Positions 8,572-17,078 are shown, counted from the stretch's first letter. The stretch is 42,155 bases of DNA from Allobosea sp. Root483D1 (GCF_001429505.1 NZ_LMJW01000001.1:518440-560594); one strand, 5' to 3'. A program made the numbers and translations. Notes: generated by a model not told the origin, from the sequence alone.

Positions 8572-8615
8572 TGCCGCATCGATGTGGTCGTGTTCGGCCA
8601 GGCCCTCCTCAGAGA

Positions 8616-8873
8616 TCAGTTGCAGCCGCAGCCATGCCCGCCATTGCCGATGCCGCCGCGGCCGACGCTGACCCGGTTGCCGTTCAGGATGCCATTGCCG
8701 CTGAGGACCGCGACGTTGTTGAGCACCTTGACGTTCGAGACGGCGGTCGTGACCGAGGCCACCGAGGCGAAGACACCGCCGAGAAGGCCGCCGCCACGGC
8801 CGCCCTTGCTGCCAGCGAAGGCGGGGGTGACGGAAAAGGCGGCGATCGAGGCAAGAACAATTGCGTATTTCAT
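8616..8873 (-). CDS. small secreted Gly/Asn-rich protein with Cys tail, unknown function
   Basis: 85 aa from ATG 8873, chosen because a GGGAGAGAAAG ribosome-binding site sits directly before it and a signal peptide follows (MKYAIVLASIAAFSVTPAFA, cleavage after residue 20). The mature part is about 65 aa: 'GSKGGRGGGLLGG', then a Val/Asn/Ser-rich section with the alternating pattern 'SNVKVLNNVAVLSGNGIL', ending in 'GRGGIGNGGHGCGCN'. The terminal His-Gly-Cys-Gly-Cys could bind metal or form a disulfide. I do not recognise a family. The longer frame starting at 8957 lacks a ribosome-binding site. Confidence 0.75.
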   Translation of the reverse strand: MKYAIVLASIAAFSVTPAFAGSKGGRGGGLLGGVFASVASVTTAVSNVKVLNNVAVLSGNGILNGNRVSVGRGGIGNGGHGCGCN

Positions 8874-9124
8874 CTTTCTCTCCCTGCGCTCGCTCCGGGG
8901 ATCGAAGCGATATACACGTTTTGGTTGTATTTCATTTTTTTCGCAACCTATACACATCGTTAACCATACTTGCTAGCCTTAACCGGGCGCCGGCCGAATA
9001 CATCTACCCAATTGCCAAAGAAGATAATCTATTACATGAAATCTATTTTTAAGTTTACGATCGAATTCTTGACTGTATTAACCACGCATTAGGCATGATC
9101 ATCTACTCTCGACTGAGAGGGGTG
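8874..9124. other. AT-rich divergent intergenic region
   Basis: This 251-bp gap separates two divergent secreted-protein genes and is conspicuously richer in A+T than the rest of the window, especially 8915-9090. It must hold both promoters. I could not identify a convincing -35/-10 pair: TTGACT at 9069-9074 has no well-spaced -10. No tRNA, no additional gene with a ribosome-binding site, and no large inverted repeat were seen. Confidence 0.5.
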
Positions 9125-10306
9125 ATGTCCATGCGTCCTGTCCGATCAGTCTTCGTGCTGTTTTGCGTCGTGTTCAGTGCCTTGCCTGCTGCGGCCGGAG
9201 AGGACGCGGCCGAGACCCTGGCCTCGACGGCAGTGATCGGATTGCGTGGCGGCTTCGACTCGAGCCCGACCAACAGCAAGGGCGAGAAGGGCAGCCCGAC
9301 TCTGACCGGCTTCGCCAGCTGGAACTATCTGCGCGGCACGCTGCAGGACGGCTACGGGCTCGACCTCCTGCTGGTCGACACCCAGTACGATCCACGCGAG
9401 CTTGCGGCCAGCCGGCTGCATACGCTGACACTGAAGCACGCAACCGCAATCGGCGAGAACCTCTCGCTGCAGTCCTCGCTGGCGATCGAGAACGAGCAGA
9501 CCTGGTCGCGCCGCCGCAATGCGTTGACCTGGCGCGAGCGGCTCAATCTCAGCCTCGGCTCCTTTCGCCTTTTCGCCAATGCCGAGGCGCGGCTCGCCGC
9601 GCTGAACGAACGCAACGTCTTCGCCAATGGCGATTTCCTGCCGCAGGACGAGAATCTCGCCACCCTCGGCATCACGCCCGGTATCGCCTGGCGTCAGGGT
9701 GAGACCGAGATCGGCGTCTCGTTCACGGCGTCGCGCACCCGCTTCACCAACGGCACGGACTATATCGGCATGCGCCGCGACAATTACCGGCTGCAGCCCA
9801 ATCTCTTCGTCTCGACGGCGCTGAAAGGGGTAAGCTTCGAGGCATCGCTCTCACCACTCAGCATCATCTTTCCGGACAAGGAATTCGAGAACGAGAAGAC
9901 GTTGCTCTACACAGCCAAGCTGCGCGTTCCCTATGAATGGCTGACGCTCGACCTGTCGTCGGGGCGCACCGTCGAGGACACCACCCTGCCCTTCGCCGTG
10001 GTCAACCTCGTCACCCAGCATGAGGGCAAGCTCACCGCGCGTTTCAACGACACGAATGCGCTGAGCCTCATCGTCCGGCAGAAGCTGGAGGATTATCTCG
10101 GACTCGACTCGACGACGCGGACCTCCAGCATCGGCCTCGACTATGCACGCGGCCTGGGCAACGGCATGACCGCGACCGCCTCGGCCGCCTGGCGCAAGAC
10201 CAAGGATACGGGACTGGAGGCGGTGCCGGCCTTCGTCGTCCAGCTCGGCCTGCAGAAGCAGCTCGATTTCAGTGAGCCAGGCAAGGCGGCAAAGAAGGGT
10301 GGTTGA
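9125..10306 (+). CDS. secreted, probably outer-membrane beta-barrel protein of unknown function
   Basis: 393 aa from ATG 9125 (ATG 9131 is equally plausible; GAGAGGGG sits just upstream of both). A Sec signal peptide is clear (RPVRSVFVLFCVVFSALPAAAG). The mature chain is full of alternating polar/hydrophobic strands about 10-12 residues long, such as 'GYGLDLLLVDTQY', 'RLHTLTLKHATAI', 'NLSLQSSLAIENEQ', 'FRLFANAEARLA', 'ASSIGLDYARGL' like repeats and 'AFVVQLGLQKQLDF'. The end is 'QLGLQKQLDFSEPGKAAKKGG', so it does not finish with the aromatic residue typical of BAM substrates, though 'LDF' lies about 12 residues before the end. It looks like a 'surface/cellulose-biosynthesis-like' barrel, but I cannot name a family. 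Isolated gene, closed by a strong terminator. Confidence 0.75.
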   Translation: MSMRPVRSVFVLFCVVFSALPAAAGEDAAETLASTAVIGLRGGFDSSPTNSKGEKGSPTLTGFASWNYLRGTLQDGYGLDLLLVDTQYDPRELAASRLHTLTLKHATAIGENLSLQSSLAIENEQTWSRRRNALTWRERLNLSLGSFRLFANAEARLAALNERNVFANGDFLPQDENLATLGITPGIAWRQGETEIGVSFTASRTRFTNGTDYIGMRRDNYRLQPNLFVSTALKGVSFEASLSPLSIIFPDKEFENEKTLLYTAKLRVPYEWLTLDLSSGRTVEDTTLPFAVVNLVTQHEGKLTARFNDTNALSLIVRQKLEDYLGLDSTTRTSSIGLDYARGLGNGMTATASAAWRKTKDTGLEAVPAFVVQLGLQKQLDFSEPGKAAKKGG

Positions 10307-10311
10307 AACGC

Positions 10312-10338
10312 TTGCGGCGCGCCCGAGGCGCGCCGCAA
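10312..10338. terminator. strong convergent terminator hairpin
   Basis: A perfect 12-bp inverted repeat: TTGCGGCGCGCC (10312-10323) and GGCGCGCCGCAA (10327-10338), with a 3-nt loop. It lies 6 bp after the stop of the barrel-like gene and 25 bp before the stop of the convergent DctP gene, so it probably serves both strands. Confidence 0.75.
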
Positions 10339-10363
10339 TGACTAATCGAGACCGTTCTCGTGA

Positions 10364-11377
10364 TCAGGCCAGCTTGCCGCCGACCGCCTTCTCCAGGATC
10401 GCCCAGGCCTCGTCGCCGTACTTGCCCTTCCACTCGCCGTAGAAGCCGGCCTTCTGCAGCGCGGCGCGGAATTCGTCGGCCTTGGTCTGGTTGATCGTCA
10501 TGCCCTTCGAGGTCAGCTCGGCCTGCAGGCCGGCATTGAGCTTGGCAACGTCGGCGCGCTCCAGCAAAGCGGCGGCGTCGATGTTCTTGGCGACGATGGT
10601 GCGCAGATCCTGCGGCAGCCGGTCCCAGGCGCGACGGTTGGCCAGGAACCAGAAGCCGTCCCACATATGGTTGGTCAGCGAGAGATACTTCTGCACCTCG
10701 AACAGCTTGGCGGTCGCGATGATCGCCAGCGGGTTCTCCTGGCCGTCGACGATCTTGGTCTGCAGCGCGGTGTAGACCTCGGCGAAGTTGATGCTGGCCG
10801 GGGCCGAGTCGAAGGCCTTGAACATCGAGGTCCAGAGCGGCGAGACCGGCACGCGGATCTTGAAGCCCTTGAGGTCGGCCGGGGAGTTGATCGGGCCCTT
10901 CGACGAGGTCATCTGGCGGAAGCCGTTGTCCCAGATCTTGTCGAGGACGTGCAGGTTCGCCTTGGCGATCTGGCCGCGGACGTAAGTCCCGAGCTCGCCA
11001 TCCATCGCCTTCCAGACGGAGTCATAGTCCGGGAAGGCGAAGCCGATGCCGCTGACCGAGGCGTTCGGCACCAGGGTGGAGAGGATCAGCGGCGACAACG
11101 TGAAGAACTCGACGCCGCCGGAGCGGACCTGGTTCAGCATGTCGGTGTCGGAGCCGAGCTGGTTGTTCGGGAAGATCTGGATGACGACCCGGCCATTGGT
11201 CTCGGCCTTGATCTTCTCCATCGCCTCGGCGGCGCGGACGTTCATCGGATGCGCCAGCGGCAGGTTGTTGGCGTATTTATAGGTGAATTCCGGCGTCTGG
11301 GCGCGGGCGATCGAGAAGGTCCCGACCGTGGCCGCGGCGGTGGCGCCCTGCAGGATCGTGCGGCGTGAGATGGACAT
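10364..11377 (-). CDS. TRAP transporter substrate-binding protein, DctP family
   Basis: 337 aa from ATG 11377, which has an excellent ribosome-binding site (GGGAGGAAACACC). The N-terminus has a twin-arginine-type signal, MSISRRTILQG followed by an Ala/Thr-rich core and 'ARAQ' (about residue 24). DctP hallmarks are present: 'NNLPLAHPMNVRAAEAMEKI', 'ETNGRVVIQIFPNNQLGSD', the substrate-carboxylate Arg region 'LKGFKIRVPVSPLW' (usual motif GxKIRVP) and 'VDGQENPLAIIATAKLFEV'. It binds a carboxylate ligand in the periplasm and delivers it to the DctQM permease encoded upstream on the same strand. With an acyl-CoA synthetase divergently encoded next door, the ligand is probably an organic acid that is then CoA-activated; this is inference. 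Confidence 0.9.
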   Translation of the reverse strand: MSISRRTILQGATAAATVGTFSIARAQTPEFTYKYANNLPLAHPMNVRAAEAMEKIKAETNGRVVIQIFPNNQLGSDTDMLNQVRSGGVEFFTLSPLILSTLVPNASVSGIGFAFPDYDSVWKAMDGELGTYVRGQIAKANLHVLDKIWDNGFRQMTSSKGPINSPADLKGFKIRVPVSPLWTSMFKAFDSAPASINFAEVYTALQTKIVDGQENPLAIIATAKLFEVQKYLSLTNHMWDGFWFLANRRAWDRLPQDLRTIVAKNIDAAALLERADVAKLNAGLQAELTSKGMTINQTKADEFRAALQKAGFYGEWKGKYGDEAWAILEKAVGGKLA

Positions 11378-11522
11378 GGTGTTTCCTCCCTGAAGGTTCT
11401 TCATGTGTCAGCGCGTCTTCGTTCGGATGCGCAAAGGCGTTTTGGTCATGCTGGCGCGGGTTTTCGCCATCCGGCAATCGACGGGCGCGACGGGGGGCCA
11501 TGATGGAGCGACATGGCGCGCC

Positions 11523-13421
11523 TCACAGGAACATCGTCGAGAAGGACGGCACATAGGCGATGATGGCGAGGCCGGCGAGCAGGGCCAGCAGATAGGGCCA
11601 GATCGCGCCCATCGCCTCGTCCGGTTCAACATTGCCGATCTTGCAGGCGATGTAGAAGCCGATGCCGACCGGCGGCGTCATGAGGCCGATGTTCATCGCG
11701 GTGACGACGACCATCGAATAATGGATGTCGTTGATGCCGAGGCTCTTGGCGATCGGGAACATCAGCGGCGCCATCAGCACGATCGCCGGCAGACCCTCGA
11801 GCACGCAGCCGAGGATCATGAAGACCACGATCGTCACCGCCATGAAGCTGATCCAGCCGCCGGGCAGATGCGACATCGCGGTCGCAAGATCGCGGGCGAA
11901 GCCAGTCTGGGTCAGCGCCCAGGCCATCGCCGAGGCGGTGCCGAGGATCATCAGGATCGCGCCGGAGAGCGCCGCGGTCTCGACCAGCATGCCGTAGAAG
12001 GTGCGCCAGCTGATGCCGCCATAGAGGACGATGCCGACGATCAGCGCGTAGAGCACGGCGATGGTCGAGACCTCGGTCGCGGTGGCGACGCCGCCGCCGA
12101 CGGCGCTGCGGATCAGGAAAGGCAGAACAAGCGCGGGGGCGGCGACCAGCGCCGTCTTCCAGATCACCGCGAAGGGCGCGCGGCGCACGCCCTTCAGCAT
12201 CTCGCCCCGCGCCTTCCAGCGCGCCAGCACGGCGAGCACGATCAGGAGCACGCTCGCGACGACGAGGCCGTTGGTGAAGAGCCCGGCAATCGAGACGCCG
12301 GCGACCGAGCCGAGCACGATCAGCACGATCGAGGGCGGCACGGTCTCGGCCATGGCGGCACCGGTCGAAAGCAGCGCGATCAGCTCCTTGGGCTGGTAGC
12401 CGCGTCGCTTCATCTCCGGGAACAGCGCCGGCGCCACCGTCGCCATGTCGGAGACTTTTGAGCCGGAGATGCCGGAGACCAGGAAAAGCGAGCCGAGCAG
12501 CACATAGGACATGCCGGCGCGGACATGGCCCAGCAGCGAGGCGAGGAAATCGACGATCGCCTTGCCCATGCCGGTGGCGTCGAGCACGCAGCCGAGCAGC
12601 ACGAAGATCGGCACCGACAGCAGGATCAGGCTCGACATGCCCTCGTCCATGCGCCCGATCATCACGAAGATCGGCACCGTGGTGCTGAAGGACAGGAAGC
12701 AGAGCGCGCCCAACCCGAAGCAGAAGGCGATCGGGATGCCGGCGACGAGGCAGAGGCCGACGACGCCGAGCAGGAAGATGGCGATGTTGGCGTAGCCCAG
12801 CGTCTTGAACACCGGCGTCAGCAGGAAGAAGGCCGCCGCGACGACGCCGATCACCGCCGCCGAAATCAGCAGGTCGCGCAACGTGCAGGTTCTGACGGCA
12901 TAGGTCAGCACCAACGCCAGCATGGCGATGATGCCGAAGGCGATGGCGGAGACGCGGTAGCTCGAGGGTATGTTGAGCGCCGCCGAGGTGACGTAGGATT
13001 CCTCGATGACATAGTCGATCGCCGGCCAGGTCATTACCGCGAGGAAGGTCGCGACCGCGAGCAGGCCGAAGGCGTGGACGAGACCGCGCAGGCGCTCCGG
13101 CAGCATGCCGACGAACAAGGTCAGGCGCAGATGCTCGTTGCGGTCGATCGCGATGGCGGCGCCCAGCATGGCGAGCCAGAGGAAGCAGATCGAGGCGGCT
13201 TCGTCGATCCAGACCACCGGAATCGAGAGCACATAGCGCGAGGTCACGCCTGCGAGCAGCAGGGCGACGATGGCGACGAGCAGAAGCGCGGCGACGACCT
13301 CGAGCGGGCGAACCAGCGCCGAGCCGACGCGCTTCGGGGTGTGATCGAGGCTTTCCAGAACCGCGGCGACGCCATCGCTGGCTTGCGGGCCGACGGCTGC
13401 GCTCGTCCTTGCTTCGGCCAT
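11523..13421 (-). CDS. TRAP transporter fused small/large permease (DctQ-DctM)
   Basis: 632 aa from ATG 13421, preceded by GGGAGGAG. The N-terminal part (about 30-200) is a four-helix DctQ domain with 'WIDEAASICFLWLAMLGAAIAI' and 'LRLTLFVGML'. The C-terminal part (about 215-632) is a DctM/TRAP-M domain with 12 or so helices and the family motifs 'GIPIAFCFGLGALCFL', 'LVSGISGSKVSDMATVAPALFP', 'STGAAMAETVPPSIVLIVLG' and 'MNIGLMTPPVGIGFYI'. It uses the Na+ gradient to import the DctP-bound substrate. Fusion of Q and M is a known variant. It is the first gene of the leftward operon, 146 bp ahead of dctP, and diverges from the IclR gene. Confidence 0.9.
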   Translation of the reverse strand: MAEARTSAAVGPQASDGVAAVLESLDHTPKRVGSALVRPLEVVAALLLVAIVALLLAGVTSRYVLSIPVVWIDEAASICFLWLAMLGAAIAIDRNEHLRLTLFVGMLPERLRGLVHAFGLLAVATFLAVMTWPAIDYVIEESYVTSAALNIPSSYRVSAIAFGIIAMLALVLTYAVRTCTLRDLLISAAVIGVVAAAFFLLTPVFKTLGYANIAIFLLGVVGLCLVAGIPIAFCFGLGALCFLSFSTTVPIFVMIGRMDEGMSSLILLSVPIFVLLGCVLDATGMGKAIVDFLASLLGHVRAGMSYVLLGSLFLVSGISGSKVSDMATVAPALFPEMKRRGYQPKELIALLSTGAAMAETVPPSIVLIVLGSVAGVSIAGLFTNGLVVASVLLIVLAVLARWKARGEMLKGVRRAPFAVIWKTALVAAPALVLPFLIRSAVGGGVATATEVSTIAVLYALIVGIVLYGGISWRTFYGMLVETAALSGAILMILGTASAMAWALTQTGFARDLATAMSHLPGGWISFMAVTIVVFMILGCVLEGLPAIVLMAPLMFPIAKSLGINDIHYSMVVVTAMNIGLMTPPVGIGFYIACKIGNVEPDEAMGAIWPYLLALLAGLAIIAYVPSFSTMFL

Positions 13422-13501
13422 TCGGGCCGCTCCTCCCACCCCGCCCGTCATGCCGGCTTCGCCGATCCAACAGGTCCATATTATGGCGAGTAAACTCGCG
13501 C

Positions 13502-13515
13502 GTTCCGGCTGGAAC
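13502..13515. promoter_or_regulatory. candidate IclR-type operator
   Basis: GTTCCGGCTGGAAC, with perfect 5-bp arms (GTTCC/GGAAC) around a 4-bp centre, lies in the 192-bp gap between the TRAP operon and the divergent IclR gene. IclR-family sites often contain TTCC/GGAA half-sites, and IclR regulators usually control the divergent operon. The assignment is by position and form only. Confidence 0.4.
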
Positions 13516-13613
13516 ATACACGGATCGGCTGTTGTTGCAATCGCCAGCCCAGGCATCTACACCTTTAAAGCAGATAGAGAGGTCCGCATCATGGACCCAA
13601 TACGGCGGAGGAA

Positions 13614-14474
13614 ATGCAGCCCGATTCCGTGCCGACGCCCGATCTGTCAGGCTCGCAAAGCGTCGACCGCGCTTTGCGATTGCTGGCGCTCGTCGGACGT
13701 GAGAGCGCGTCGGGCCTGCCGCTCAGCGAACTCGTCGAGGACAGCGGGCTGAACAAGCCGACCGTTCGGCGCCTGCTGCTGGCGCTGATGCGGGCCGGGC
13801 TGGTCGAGCAGGAGGAGCGCAGCCGGCGCTACCATCTCGGCGAGGAGGCTTTCGTGCTCGGCTTGCTTTCCGGCCAGCGCCACGGGCTGCTCGACCTTGC
13901 CATGGAGAGCCTGCGCACCCTCTCCGACACGACGCAGGACAGCAGCTTCTTCTCGATCCGGCGCGACCGCTTCGTCATCTGCCTGCACCGCGAGGAAGGG
14001 ACCTGGCCGGTGCGAACCCATGCCTTGCAGGCCGGCGACCAGCACCCGCTCGGGGTCGGCGCGGGCTCGCTCGCCATGCTGGCAGCCCTGCCCGATGCGG
14101 AAGCCGCATCGATGATCGAAGCCAATCGCGCCATCCTCGACGCGCGCTACCCGGCCTATGCGCCGGCGCAGCTCAAGGCCGAGATCGCCCTCACCCGGCG
14201 CCAGGGCTTTGCCCTCAATCCTGGCCACATCGTCGCCAGTTCCTGGGGCGTTGGCGTGCCCGTGCATTATCCCGACGGGCGCGTCGCGGGCGCGCTCAGC
14301 ATTGCCGCGATCGATTCGCGCATGCAGCCGCAGCGGCAAGAGGAACTCGCCGAGCTGCTGCGCCATGAGGCGCGGCAGGTCGAGCACAGGATCGCCGCCA
14401 TGCTCGACCGGCGGCAGGCGCAGCCGAAGCCGCTAGTGCAACACGAGATCAGGACAGCGGAGACGACGCCATGA
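13614..14474 (+). CDS. IclR-family transcriptional regulator
   Basis: 286 aa. The winged helix-turn-helix occupies about residues 13-75 ('QSVDRALRLLALVGRE', 'LPLSELVEDSGLNKPTVRRL', 'LLALMRAGLVEQEERSRRYH'). The IclR effector domain occupies about 90-270, with 'RDRFVICLHREEGTWPVR', 'HPLGVGAGSLAMLAALP' and 'GVGVPVHYPDGRVAGALSIA'. Start ATG 13614 has a GGAGG site 4 bp upstream. The gene overlaps the acyl-CoA synthetase gene by ATGA and diverges from the TRAP operon, so it probably controls both, responding to the imported acid or a downstream metabolite. Confidence 0.92.
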   Translation: MQPDSVPTPDLSGSQSVDRALRLLALVGRESASGLPLSELVEDSGLNKPTVRRLLLALMRAGLVEQEERSRRYHLGEEAFVLGLLSGQRHGLLDLAMESLRTLSDTTQDSSFFSIRRDRFVICLHREEGTWPVRTHALQAGDQHPLGVGAGSLAMLAALPDAEAASMIEANRAILDARYPAYAPAQLKAEIALTRRQGFALNPGHIVASSWGVGVPVHYPDGRVAGALSIAAIDSRMQPQRQEELAELLRHEARQVEHRIAAMLDRRQAQPKPLVQHEIRTAETTP

Positions 14475-16111
14475 CGACGAGCGCAGCGGGCGCCGGCCCG
14501 GTGGGCGGGCTGAAACCCGTGACGACGCGGGTGATGAACCTCGCGCATTTCCTGACGCGCAATGCGCGCCGCTTCGGCGACAGGCCCGGGCTGATCTGGG
14601 GCGAGCGGCAATGGACGTGGAGCGAGCTCGACGCCGCCGCGCACGCGCTCTCCGCCGCGCTCGCTGCCCGCGGCATCGGCAAGGGCGACCGCATCCTCGT
14701 CCACTCGAAGAACTGCGACGAGATGTTCGTCTCGATGTTCGCCGCCTTCCGGCTGGGCGCGGTCTGGGTGCCGACCAATTTCCGGCTGATGCCGGACGAG
14801 GTCGCCTATCTCGCGACCTCCTCGGGCGCCAAGGCCTTCCTCTGCCATGGCCACTTCCCCGATCATGCGCAGGCGGTCGCCGGGGAGAGCGAGACGCTGC
14901 AGTTCACCTGGCGGATCGGCGCGGGCAGCTTCGGCGAGACGACGCTGACCGAGGCGATCGCCGCGCATCAGGGCAGCCACGTCCCGGACGCCGTCGTCGA
15001 TCGTGACGATCCCTGCTGGTTCTTCTTCACCTCCGGCACGACCGGGCGCTCCAAGGCGGCGGTGCTGACCCATGGCCAGATGGGCTTTGTGGTGACCAAC
15101 CATCTCGCCGACCTCGTACCGGGCTCGACCGAGCAGGACGCTTCGCTCGTGGTCGCGCCGCTCTCGCATGGCGCCGGCGTGCATCAGCTCGTGCTGTCGG
15201 CCCGCGGCGCGCCGACGATCCTGCTGCCGACCGAGCGCTTCGACATCGACGAGGCCTTCCGGCTGATCGAAAAGCACCGCGTCACCAACATCTTCACCGT
15301 GCCGACCATCCTGAAGATGCTGGTCGAGCACCCGGCCGTCGACCAGCACGATCATTCCAGCCTGCGCCATGTCATCTATGCCGGCGCGCCGATGTATCGC
15401 GAGGACCAGAAGACGGCGCTCGCCAAGCTCGGCAAGGTGCTGGTGCAGTATTTCGGCCTCGGCGAGGTCACCGGCAACATCACCGTGCTGCCGACCTATC
15501 TGCACGCGGAAGAGGACGGGCCGGCGGCCCGCATCGGCAGCTGCGGCGTCGAGCGCACCGGCATCCAGGTTGCGATCCAGAACGATGACGGCGAGGAACT
15601 CAAGCCCTTCGAGACCGGCGAGATCTGCGTGATCGGCCCGGCCGTCTTCGTCGGCTATTACGAGAACCCGGAGGCCAATGCGAAATCCTTCCGCGATGGC
15701 TGGTTCCGCACCGGCGATCTTGGCCATATGGACGAGCAAGGCTTCGTCTACATCACCGGCCGCGCCTCCGACATGTACATCTCCGGCGGCTCGAACATCT
15801 ATCCGCGCGAGATCGAGGAGAAAATCCTGACCCATCCGGCGATCGCGGAAGCCGCCGTGCTCGGCGTGCCCGATGCGGTCTGGGGCGAGATCGGCGTCGC
15901 CGTCTGCGTCGCGCGCGGTCATGTCGATGAAAATGAGCTGGCAAACTATCTTGCCGAGAAGATCCCGCGCTACAAGATGCCCAAGCGCTTCTTCTTCTTC
16001 GAGGAGTTGCCGAAATCGGGCTATGGCAAGGTGCCGAAGCGCCTCGTCCGCGACGAACTGGAGAAGCGCGGTCTGCTCGATTTCGTCCGCGCCCCGGGAG
16101 GCTCAGCGTGA
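14471..16111 (+). CDS. AMP-dependent acyl-CoA synthetase/ligase
   Basis: 546 aa, standard ANL-superfamily length. It activates a carboxylic acid as acyl-AMP and then forms acyl-CoA. Motifs: the ATP-binding P-loop 'FFTSGTTGRSKAA' (about 185-198), 'YFGLGEVTGNITVLP' (A4/A5 region), 'DGWFRTGDLGHMDEQGFVYI' (A7), the hinge 'GRASDMYISGGSNIYPREIE' and the catalytic A10 lysine in 'GYGKVPKR' (K520). The acid is unknown; the TRAP importer next door suggests an exogenous aromatic or aliphatic acid. The annotated ATG overlaps the IclR stop (ATGA). A second Met (residue 22, MNLAHFLTRNARRFG) matches the usual start of homologues, so the true protein may be about 525 aa. Confidence 0.9.
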   Translation: MTTSAAGAGPVGGLKPVTTRVMNLAHFLTRNARRFGDRPGLIWGERQWTWSELDAAAHALSAALAARGIGKGDRILVHSKNCDEMFVSMFAAFRLGAVWVPTNFRLMPDEVAYLATSSGAKAFLCHGHFPDHAQAVAGESETLQFTWRIGAGSFGETTLTEAIAAHQGSHVPDAVVDRDDPCWFFFTSGTTGRSKAAVLTHGQMGFVVTNHLADLVPGSTEQDASLVVAPLSHGAGVHQLVLSARGAPTILLPTERFDIDEAFRLIEKHRVTNIFTVPTILKMLVEHPAVDQHDHSSLRHVIYAGAPMYREDQKTALAKLGKVLVQYFGLGEVTGNITVLPTYLHAEEDGPAARIGSCGVERTGIQVAIQNDDGEELKPFETGEICVIGPAVFVGYYENPEANAKSFRDGWFRTGDLGHMDEQGFVYITGRASDMYISGGSNIYPREIEEKILTHPAIAEAAVLGVPDAVWGEIGVAVCVARGHVDENELANYLAEKIPRYKMPKRFFFFEELPKSGYGKVPKRLVRDELEKRGLLDFVRAPGGSA

Positions 16112-16965
16112 GGACGATTCAGCAGCCGGGACCGGCCGAGCCCGAGCGCATCCAATGGCGCGAAGCGCGCGGCCGCAAGCTCACGCTGGAGCTGAAGCCC
16201 GGCCTGCTGCTCGATGCGATCGCAAGCGCCTTCGCCGCGCAGGGCTTCTCCAGCGGCGTGCTGCGGCTGCCGGTCGGGCTTCCGCTCGCGCCCTTCGCCT
16301 ATGTCATGCCGGCGCTGTCGGCGACGCCGGAGCATGCAGCCTTCTACAGCGAGACCTTCCGGCCGGAGGGCGTGAGCCGGATCGAGACCGGAGCGCTGAC
16401 CTTCGGCGCGCGCGACGGGGCGCCGTTCTTCCATGGCCATGCGCTCTGGCGCGAGGCGGACGGCCGGCACAATGGCGGGCATATCCTGCCGGACCAGAGC
16501 TTCCTGGCAGAACCGCTCAGCGTCGATGCGGTCGGATTGGAGGGCGCCGGCTTCGTCGCCGGTCATGACCCGGAGACCAATTTCAAGCTGTTCATGCCGG
16601 CCGAGCGGCCAAGTGGCGGTGCGGACGCCGGCGGCCGCTTCTTCGTGCTGCGGCTGCGGCCGAACCGCGATGTATTCACTGCGCTGGAAGCGTTCTGCGC
16701 CGAGCGCGGCATCGCGCAGGCGATCATCCATGGCGGCGTCGGCTCGACGATCGGCGCCCGCTTTGCCGACGGACGCGTCATCGAGCCCTTCGCTACCGAA
16801 ATCGCGATCACCGCCGGCCACGTCGCCCCCGGCGCCGACGGCAAGCCGGAAGCGGCGCTCGCGATCGCGCTGGTCGACTATACCGGCGACATGGCGCAAG
16901 GCGCGCTCGCACGCGGCGACAATCCGGTGCTGATGACGCTGGAGCTGGTGCTGGAGGCGAGCTAG
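16108..16965 (+). CDS. double PCC (DUF296)-domain protein
   Basis: 285 aa from GTG 16108, overlapping the upstream stop (GTGA). Two tandem PCC/DUF296-like units can be seen. The first (about 20-160) has the His-rich core 'FFHGHALWREADGRHNGGHI' followed by 'LPDQSFLAEPLSVDAVGL'. The second (about 175-283) has 'RFFVLRLRPNRDVFTALEAF', 'IIHGGVGSTIGARFADGR' and 'AITAGHVAPG'. PCC domains occur in plant AT-hook proteins and in bacterial proteins of unknown function. In archaeal structures clustered His residues bind Zn, and this protein keeps such His residues in unit one. Coupling to an acyl-CoA synthetase suggests a metabolic or accessory role rather than DNA binding, but no function is established. 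Its stop codon lies inside the repeat that follows. Confidence 0.75.
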   Translation: MRTIQQPGPAEPERIQWREARGRKLTLELKPGLLLDAIASAFAAQGFSSGVLRLPVGLPLAPFAYVMPALSATPEHAAFYSETFRPEGVSRIETGALTFGARDGAPFFHGHALWREADGRHNGGHILPDQSFLAEPLSVDAVGLEGAGFVAGHDPETNFKLFMPAERPSGGADAGGRFFVLRLRPNRDVFTALEAFCAERGIAQAIIHGGVGSTIGARFADGRVIEPFATEIAITAGHVAPGADGKPEAALAIALVDYTGDMAQGALARGDNPVLMTLELVLEAS

Positions 16966-17068
16966 AGCATTTGCGAACGAAGCGGACACCGGTTCGCGTG
17001 AAGAAAATGTGATAAAACAAAGAGCTAGAGCATTTCCACTATTCGAAGAAACGCGGAAATGCTCTAGC
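16962..17068. repeat. interspersed palindromic repeat element with terminator-like hairpin
   Basis: The element contains an 11-bp direct repeat CTAGAGCATTT at 16962-16972 and 17025-17035, and an inner dyad GCGAAC (16973-16978)/GTTCGC (16992-16997). It ends in a perfect 14-bp inverted repeat, GCTAGAGCATTTCC (17024-17037) and GGAAATGCTCTAGC (17055-17068), with a 17-nt loop. I recognise this style of sequence (TAGAGCATTTxC arms with an ACCGGTTCGCG centre) as a dispersed intergenic repeat of Hyphomicrobiales genomes, from memory and not searched. It lies between convergent genes and can act as a terminator. Confidence 0.7.
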
Positions 17069-17078
17069 GGCCGCGCCG

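Noticed and set aside
9069..9074. TTGACT as a -35 element for the barrel-like gene
   Set aside because: No acceptable -10 hexamer lies 16-18 bp downstream.
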